NCBI GenBank assembly: GCA_016296165.1
Contig: JAEDJV010000007.1
Location: 1 to 39,985 of the forward strand
Direction: 5' to 3'
DNA: 39,985 bases
DNA from: Oscillospiraceae bacterium
GTDB taxonomy: Bacteria; Bacillota; Clostridia; Oscillospirales; Ruminococcaceae
Part shown: piece by piece, positions 35,152-39,985 of the stretch
Layout of the letters: each line of letters opens with the position of its first letter
Position numbering within the stretch: position 1 is the first letter of the stretch
Position numbers and translations under genes: made by a program
Notes under the pieces: model-generated
Databases searched by the model: none
What the model was told of the DNA's origin: nothing
What the model saw: only the letters and a program-made list of their open reading frames with translations

Positions 35152-36084
35152 ATGACAGAAAAAAGGCAGGAAAAAATTCTAAAACAGTATCTTAACAATA
35201 ACATTGATGACAGTATCTTTGATCTCAGTGTACAGGAAATCATCTTTCTGTATTCAAAGATTCTGGAAGAACTAAAAAGCAACAGTTCCGAAGAACTTCT
35301 TGATAAAAAACAGACTGTATTCAGTGATATTATCATAAAACTTATGCGTTCAGGAACATTGTATATAGCATATCACGTTATAACAGGATATCCGTATATA
35401 GATGTAAGGGGGCATGCATGGATTTTCTCGGAAAAAGAATATGCTGATGCTGCCGCCCATCATTACCGCCTTGAAGGAATACCCCTCAGAATCAAAAAAC
35501 TTGCCGGCGACGAGATAATGAAAGAAATGTTTGAGCTAAGCAGACTGGGGATAGATACATTCATAACAGACAACGGCCAGTTAAGTGTTATCATCCGCAG
35601 AGAGGACGTACTTGGAGAAAACGACCCTGACAATGATTCCGTTTTTATGTGTCCTGAATTTATGCGGGAAGTCATCTCCGCCGGAGAACTTATGTATGCA
35701 TCAGGAGGCAGGCATCCGTCTATCCCGGAACTTAACCAAAAGATTAAAGACATCGTTAAAAAATCTGAATTTCTTGTTCCTGTAAAACTTGAAAAACATT
35801 TGTCAGACGGTGAAAAAATACAAATCGACAAAAATACACCGGTAACTTTCGCTATAGTTTCACCATTCACCCCTGAACAGCAATTCATATCCGTATTTAC
35901 AGACTGGACTGAATTTCTGAAACTTTACTCAAAGGACGAGTGGAACGCAGCAATTCTGGGTTTTGACGCAATAAGAGACGCTGCCTCAAACGTTAATGGA
36001 TTCATGATAGATCCTTCCGGTATTATGTATGCAGTACCAAATGATTCTGTCCCAAAACAGGAAGATAAAAACGCAGACGCATAG
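35152..36084 (+). CDS. SseB-like domain protein
   Basis: A 310-residue cytoplasmic protein. The part from about residue 165 has the SseB N-terminal-domain pattern seen in many Firmicutes and actinobacterial proteins: FLVPVKLEKHL, TFAIVSPFTPEQQFISVFTD, then WTEFLKLY and GFMIDPSGI. The first 160 residues (helical, with YHVITGYPYIDVRG and AWIFSEKEYADAAAHHY) form a second, less familiar module that may be a related alpha/beta repeat. SseB-like proteins are named for enhanced serine sensitivity, but no molecular role is established here; the serine tRNA genes about 800 bases upstream may be coincidence. I chose ATG 35152, 8 bases after AGGAAG; a GTG at 35143 overlaps the ribosome site. A terminator follows. 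Confidence 0.85.
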   Translation: MTEKRQEKILKQYLNNNIDDSIFDLSVQEIIFLYSKILEELKSNSSEELLDKKQTVFSDIIIKLMRSGTLYIAYHVITGYPYIDVRGHAWIFSEKEYADAAAHHYRLEGIPLRIKKLAGDEIMKEMFELSRLGIDTFITDNGQLSVIIRREDVLGENDPDNDSVFMCPEFMREVISAGELMYASGGRHPSIPELNQKIKDIVKKSEFLVPVKLEKHLSDGEKIQIDKNTPVTFAIVSPFTPEQQFISVFTDWTEFLKLYSKDEWNAAILGFDAIRDAASNVNGFMIDPSGIMYAVPNDSVPKQEDKNADA

Positions 36085-36124
36085 TTCATGTATTTTTACA
36101 CAGTTTTATTACTAAAAATCAAAG

Positions 36125-36166
36125 AAAACCTTTCCGGATATCTGGTTATTCGGAAAGGTTTTTTAA
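36125..36166 (+). terminator. Terminator of the SseB-like gene
   Basis: A 12-base perfect stem AAAACCTTTCCG (36125-36136) / CGGAAAGGTTTT (36151-36162), then TTAATT. Confidence 0.8.
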
Positions 36167-36167
36167 T

Positions 36168-36352
36168 TACGACCCGTTTGTATTCAATGACCTTGACTAT
36201 TTACTGCCGATTGAAGAATTGATGTTAGAGGAACTTGCAGATAAACAGAAAGAACAAGTGTTATAGGAGATTTTACTGCAAAATCAGGCAAGAAATTTGA
36301 TGCAGCATTGCGGCTTGATAATAGTGTAAAAAAATGCTATACTAAGGTATAA
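36168..36352 (+). pseudogene. Gene scar containing a topoisomerase III C-terminal fragment
   Basis: Two short open stretches without starts lie here in different frames. The first (36168-36266) reads YDPFVFNDLDYLLPIEEL and ends at a TAG; I cannot name its parent. The second (36263-36352) reads GDFTAKSGKKFDAALRLDNS, which closely follows the C-terminal repeat of bacterial topoisomerase III (FTSKKGKKFDAALKLD type). This looks like the remains of topB and another gene from a conjugative element, or a frameshifted single gene. The promoter of the following ATPase gene lies in it. Confidence 0.55.
36315..36343 (+). promoter_or_regulatory. Promoter of the first AAA-ATPase/PD-(D/E)XK gene
   Basis: TTGATA (36315-36320), a 17-base spacer and TATACT (36338-36343), 36 bases before the start, within the topoisomerase remnant. 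Confidence 0.6.
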
Positions 36353-36379
36353 CTATTCGCACAGAACGGAGGACTGGAT

Positions 36380-37984
36380 ATGGGAACATACTTCAATCCA
36401 TCAAATGAAGGATTCAGAAAATCTGCAAAGGATGAGATTTACATTGATAAAAGCGGACTGCTGAATATACTCAACAGGAGACTTGGCGCTGAAAAGAACT
36501 GCATAGCAGTAAGTCATGCCCGCCGTTTTGGAAAATCACAGGCTGCCAGAATGATTGACGCTTATTACAGCAGAGGCTGTGATTCCACTGAACTGTTTTC
36601 AAATCTGGAAATATCAAAGTCTCCGGATTTTAAAAAGCATCTTAATCAGTATAATGTGATCCATATTGATATATCATCATTTACTGATTATTACAAGGAA
36701 AACCTTGTATCAAAAATAATCGAAATAATATACAACGAACTGAAAGCAGAGTATCCGGATATAATGGACATTGACAATCCCTTTGCAACGATACTTAAAC
36801 AGGTATATGACAAAACAGAAGTTTTTATTGAAGGAAAATCAGCAAAATATCCGTTTGTAATTATCATAGACGAATGGGACTGTGTTATCAGAGATTTTTC
36901 AGACAGACCGGAAATAGTACATGAATATCTGCAGTTTCTGCATTCTCTGTTTAAAAGCGAAGAATCACAGAAGTTCCTTGCACTCGGATATATTACCGGC
37001 ATTCTTCCGGTAAAGAAAATAAAAAAGGAATCTGCACTGAACAATTTCAGAGAGTACACAATGGCTGATTCAAAGGAGTTTACACCTTATTTCGGATTTA
37101 CTGAAAAAGAAACGGAGGAACTCTGCAGAAGATATGATATGAATTTTGACTCTGTAAAGGCATGGTACAACGGTTATCTGATAAGCGGACAGCATATGTA
37201 TAACCCTAATTCAGTATATCAGGCGATGGTCGACCACAGCCTTGAATCCTACTGGAAAAACACCTCTGCTTTTGACACAATAAATACCTATATCACTATG
37301 GACTTCGACGGACTTAAGGATGATGTTATAACAATGCTTAACGGAGGCAAAGTCAGAGTGGATGTAAATACATTCAGAAATGACCTGTCAGAAATCAATT
37401 CAAAGGACGATGCAGTTACAGCGCTTATACACCTCGGTTATCTTGGTTATAATTCAGATAGAAAGTCTGCATATATTCCAAATTATGAAGTAGCAACCGC
37501 ATTTCAGTCTGCACTTGCAACAGGTAACTGGAGTGAAATTGCAAAAACTATGTCCCGCTGTGACGAACTTCTCTGGGCAACGATTGACAGAGAAGAAACA
37601 AGGGTTGCAGAACTCATTGAACTTTCGCACGAAACATATACATCTGTTCTGAAATATAATGATGAAAATTCACTTAGCTGTGCGATAACAATGGCATATT
37701 TCACTGCACCGGCATATTACACAGTAATCAGAGAACTGCCTTCCGGAAAAGGATTTGCGGATATTGTATTTATTCCAAGAGCTGATTCTAACGGGAAACC
37801 CGCTATGGTAATAGAACTTAAATGGGATAAGAACGCGGATACGGCAATTAAACAGATAAAAGAAAACCGGTATGCAGGAAAACTTAAAGGATACGGTAAC
37901 GAAATACTGCTCGTCGGTATAAATTATGACAAAGACAGCAAAAAGCATGAATGTGTTATTGAGAGTGTGGAGGGAATGATGTAG
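36380..37984 (+). CDS. AAA-ATPase-like / PD-(D/E)XK nuclease-like protein (copy A)
   Basis: A 534-residue protein of the AAA-ATPase_like plus PDDEXK_9 (DUF1703) architecture, often multi-copy in gut bacteria; function unknown. The N-terminus MGTYFNPSNEGF...YIDKSGLL is the family signature. The P-loop region is SHARRFGKSQ (45-54), where relatives and copy B have SRPRRFGKS, so Pro is changed to Ala. Walker B-like IIDEWDC is kept. The C-terminal nuclease-like fold has LPSGKGFADIVFIP and AMVIELKWDK (Asp then Glu-x-Lys), so the catalytic core appears intact. AACGGAGG precedes the ATG by 7-8 bases. It is convergent with copy B, with a hairpin-rich spacer between. Confidence 0.92.
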   Translation: MGTYFNPSNEGFRKSAKDEIYIDKSGLLNILNRRLGAEKNCIAVSHARRFGKSQAARMIDAYYSRGCDSTELFSNLEISKSPDFKKHLNQYNVIHIDISSFTDYYKENLVSKIIEIIYNELKAEYPDIMDIDNPFATILKQVYDKTEVFIEGKSAKYPFVIIIDEWDCVIRDFSDRPEIVHEYLQFLHSLFKSEESQKFLALGYITGILPVKKIKKESALNNFREYTMADSKEFTPYFGFTEKETEELCRRYDMNFDSVKAWYNGYLISGQHMYNPNSVYQAMVDHSLESYWKNTSAFDTINTYITMDFDGLKDDVITMLNGGKVRVDVNTFRNDLSEINSKDDAVTALIHLGYLGYNSDRKSAYIPNYEVATAFQSALATGNWSEIAKTMSRCDELLWATIDREETRVAELIELSHETYTSVLKYNDENSLSCAITMAYFTAPAYYTVIRELPSGKGFADIVFIPRADSNGKPAMVIELKWDKNADTAIKQIKENRYAGKLKGYGNEILLVGINYDKDSKKHECVIESVEGMM

Positions 37985-37993
37985 TATAATAAT

Positions 37994-38049
37994 ACTTGAC
38001 AACTTTAATCCACTAAATTTCAGAAATTTTGGATAAAAAGTTGTCAAGT
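37994..38049. repeat. Large imperfect hairpin between the two ATPase genes
   Basis: ACTTGACAACTTT (37994-38006) and AAAGTTGTCAAGT (38037-38049) are perfect complements; ATCC/GGAT extends the stem with one mismatch, and the loop holds a second small palindrome (AAATTTCAGAAATTT). No T-run follows on either side, so it is not a typical terminator. A shorter echo TATTGACAATTTCAACTTTTTA follows at 38052-38073. Confidence 0.7.
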
Positions 38050-38147
38050 AATATTGACAATTTCAACTTTTTATACTTCCATGATATCATGATCTGAAAT
38101 CTTTTAAAAGACACGGTCTATTTGACGCTTACGGTATCTAATGCCAT

Positions 38148-38184
38148 AAAAAAAAAATCCGCTGACGGATCTCTCCATCAGCGG
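38148..38184 (-). terminator. Terminator of copy B
   Basis: On the minus strand the stem CCGCTGA / TCAGCGG (38184-38159) is followed by TTTTTTTTTT, a standard intrinsic terminator placed 20 bases after the stop of the last gene. Confidence 0.85.
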
Positions 38185-38203
38185 TAATAACGTATTTTTG
38201 CCG

Positions 38204-39802
38204 TCAGCTGTGATCGTATTCAAACTTCTCAATCTGACATGTATGCACCTTTTCTTTCTCATCATAATTGATACCGACCAGGAGAATATCTCCGCCATAG
38301 CCCGAAATTGCATCGCAGTAACTGTTTTCCTTAATTTGTTCAATTGCTCCGCCACTGGAATGATTCCATTTCAGCTCAACGAGCAGTGCAGGCTTGCGGG
38401 ATTTTTTCTTCGGGAAGAACAGGATATCCGCATATCCCTTGCCGCTCGGCAGTTCCTGAAAATCGCAGTAATCGTCCACACGGCTCACATAGGCAAGCAT
38501 GATGACCATTCGCAGTGCCTGTTCGTTGTTATAGAATTTGGCGTTTGCATAGTACTGGTGTGCCATCTCGATGCGTTCCGCAACTTCTTCGCCGTCCATC
38601 CGGAGGGTGGCTTTTAAGAGGGCATCAGAGTTTCGGATGACTCTGGAGAGTTCTTCACGGGAGCTGTTCATAGTAGCAGTAATGAATTCCCGTCGCACTT
38701 CTTCGTTCGGAATATAGGCAAACCCCTCTGCATTGTTGAATGCCAGATATCCAAGATGAATCAAGAGAGTTAGAACATCATCACTGTTTTTCATGCTCTT
38801 CATATCATTTTGGAAGGTTCTCGGATTAATTTCTACCGTTTCTCCCGAAAGCATTGCTAATATCTTTTTACGCACATCATCGAAATCTGTATCGATGTAA
38901 AATTTTAATGATTCATAGGTTTCCGTCGTTGTCCAGTAACTTCCGAATTCTCCGCTATCAATCGCATTCATGACAGAATTCGGACTGTACACCGACTGCA
39001 TATGGTTGAAGGAATAACCATCATACCAACGCTTGCATTCCTCAAAATCCATATCATAACGTTCGCACAAATCCTGCACTTCCGATTCGGTGAAGCCCAC
39101 ATACTCTGCAAGCTTACCAGGACTAACCATAGTGTACTCTCTGAAATTATTCAGTGCAGACTGTGTGCCATACTTCTTGATGGGCAGAATGCCTGTGATG
39201 TAGGCAAGCTTGATGAAAGCATCGGATGCCACACCCTTAAACATGGCTCTCAGAAATCTTACATATTCGTCTTGCAGAGACTTATTGTCTTTCGCCTCAC
39301 GGAATAGACAATCCCATTCATCAATGATAACAATAAACTGTTCATCTGTAGCGTTATTAATGGTGAATAACGCATTCGCTAAAGATTTTTCATCCTTGTC
39401 AACAATATCGGGATAAATCTCAAGCAATTCTTCAATTACCTGCAACTGCATAAAAGAGACAATCTGCTCCATTTGCCCTTGATCAGCTGCAACGCTTTTC
39501 AACCATTGTATGTCAAGAAAAATAACTGTATTCTTATTCAGCTCATCTTCAAACGTCGGCAATCCAGCAATTTTCAGACCAGAGAAAATCTCTCTTGAAT
39601 CACAGCCCTTGCTGTAATACGCAGCCAGCATATGTGCCGCAATGGATTTTCCGAAACGGCGTGGTCTGCTGAAGCAGATGAGCGGACGCATTCTTCCGAT
39701 TCTGTTATTCGTAAACTCGATTAATCCTGTTTTGTCAACATAGGTATCATCGCCCGCAACAATCGCAAACGCCTTATTCCCCGGATTCACATACTTTCCC
39801 AT
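38204..39802 (-). CDS. AAA-ATPase-like / PD-(D/E)XK nuclease-like protein (copy B)
   Basis: A 532-residue paralogue of the protein at 36380-37984, with the same domain order and many shared stretches (YYSKGCDS, FIVIIDEWDC, ALNNFREYTM, RYDMDFE). The P-loop SRPRRFGKS (45-53) has the standard form, and the nuclease-like motif is GKGYADILFFP then ALLVELKWN. I chose ATG 39802, which gives MGKYVNPGNKAF, matching the start of copy A; GAAAGGGG is 10 bases upstream. An in-frame GTG at 39811 is one base from that site. By eye the codon use is richer in G and C than copy A and the rest of the window, suggesting separate acquisition. Function unknown; a mobile-element or defence role is inference. Confidence 0.92.
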   Translation of the reverse strand: MGKYVNPGNKAFAIVAGDDTYVDKTGLIEFTNNRIGRMRPLICFSRPRRFGKSIAAHMLAAYYSKGCDSREIFSGLKIAGLPTFEDELNKNTVIFLDIQWLKSVAADQGQMEQIVSFMQLQVIEELLEIYPDIVDKDEKSLANALFTINNATDEQFIVIIDEWDCLFREAKDNKSLQDEYVRFLRAMFKGVASDAFIKLAYITGILPIKKYGTQSALNNFREYTMVSPGKLAEYVGFTESEVQDLCERYDMDFEECKRWYDGYSFNHMQSVYSPNSVMNAIDSGEFGSYWTTTETYESLKFYIDTDFDDVRKKILAMLSGETVEINPRTFQNDMKSMKNSDDVLTLLIHLGYLAFNNAEGFAYIPNEEVRREFITATMNSSREELSRVIRNSDALLKATLRMDGEEVAERIEMAHQYYANAKFYNNEQALRMVIMLAYVSRVDDYCDFQELPSGKGYADILFFPKKKSRKPALLVELKWNHSSGGAIEQIKENSYCDAISGYGGDILLVGINYDEKEKVHTCQIEKFEYDHS

Positions 39803-39985
39803 ACGGCACACGCCCCTTTCTTACTACTGGCATTATACCATAAATTTTACGCTATTACAAGTGTCATAAGCGGAGATTCAGGATTCCTGTCATTCACAGT
39901 CCTCATCGAACAAATCCTCCGCCCACAGCTCATCCCGAGTTTGCCACTTCATGAAAAAAACTTTTTAAATCAAGCAAAGAAAATA
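39803..39985. other. Upstream region of copy B, no clear gene
   Basis: Apart from a 20-codon minus-strand frame (about 39955-39893, starting MKWQTRDELW) I see no coding sequence. It could be the end of a degraded gene or chance. No strong promoter for copy B is obvious in the last 180 bases. Confidence 0.4.

Noticed and set aside
39893..39955. 20-codon minus-strand frame beginning MKWQTRDELW
   Set aside because: Very short, with no recognisable ribosome site or family; kept only as a note on the end region.

Overview
The window reads as chromosomal DNA of a low-GC, Gram-positive anaerobe of the Clostridia. A rumen or gut Ruminococcus-like member of the Oscillospiraceae is the best guess. This rests on strong TTGACA/TATAAT promoters with 16-17 base spacers, AGGAGG-type ribosome binding sites, a T-box in front of thrS, an RNase Y gene, a DUF6465-type small protein, BspA-type leucine-rich repeats and paralogous AAA-ATPase/PD-(D/E)XK genes. 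The genus is inference; the phylum-level call is well supported.

Layout. 1-4476 (minus): most of a very large secreted adhesin with an N-terminal choice-of-anchor-A-like domain, nine tandem SpaA/Cna-B-like domains and a Thr/Pro linker built from 39-base repeats that runs off the window. 4623-7810 (minus): a T-box-controlled thrS followed by an unknown gene. 7894-15370 (plus): rny (RNase Y), an O-antigen-ligase-like membrane protein, and a two-gene signalling operon (double-receiver protein plus PocR hybrid histidine kinase). 15368-22750: a nucleotide-sugar-epimerase-like gene, a YhcC-type radical SAM gene, an orphan sugar-binding lipoprotein, a ligand-binding diguanylate cyclase followed by a CadC-like metal sensor, and an OGG1-type DNA glycosylase. 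About 22850-24800 (minus): an IS607-family element with tnpA, tnpB and a likely omega RNA. 24855-24993: a helically phased array of TTTTCAACA-like repeats, then a small membrane protein. 25484-29985 (plus): rlmB, a degenerate P-type ATPase with a long disordered N-terminus, and a BspA-like lipoprotein. 30290-34042: a five-PAS, double degenerate GGDEF, EAL phosphodiesterase. 34130-34347: two serine tRNAs. 34575-36084: DUF6465-like and SseB-like genes. 36168-36352: a gene scar with a topoisomerase III C-terminal fragment. 36380-39802: two convergent paralogous AAA-ATPase/PD-(D/E)XK genes.

How the genes may work together. Several loci concern sensing and surface properties: a diguanylate cyclase with a sugar-binding-like sensor, a c-di-GMP phosphodiesterase with PAS sensors, a PocR phosphorelay and a large adhesin. 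No direct regulatory link between them is visible. The most unusual items are the pseudo-P-type ATPase (catalytic Asp replaced by Asn), the diguanylate cyclase/metal-sensor gene pair with no efflux pump, the IS607 recombinase whose catalytic Ser position is Asn while TnpB looks intact, and the phased CAACA array. I did not find a complete, clearly new defence or biosynthetic system; no CRISPR array was seen.
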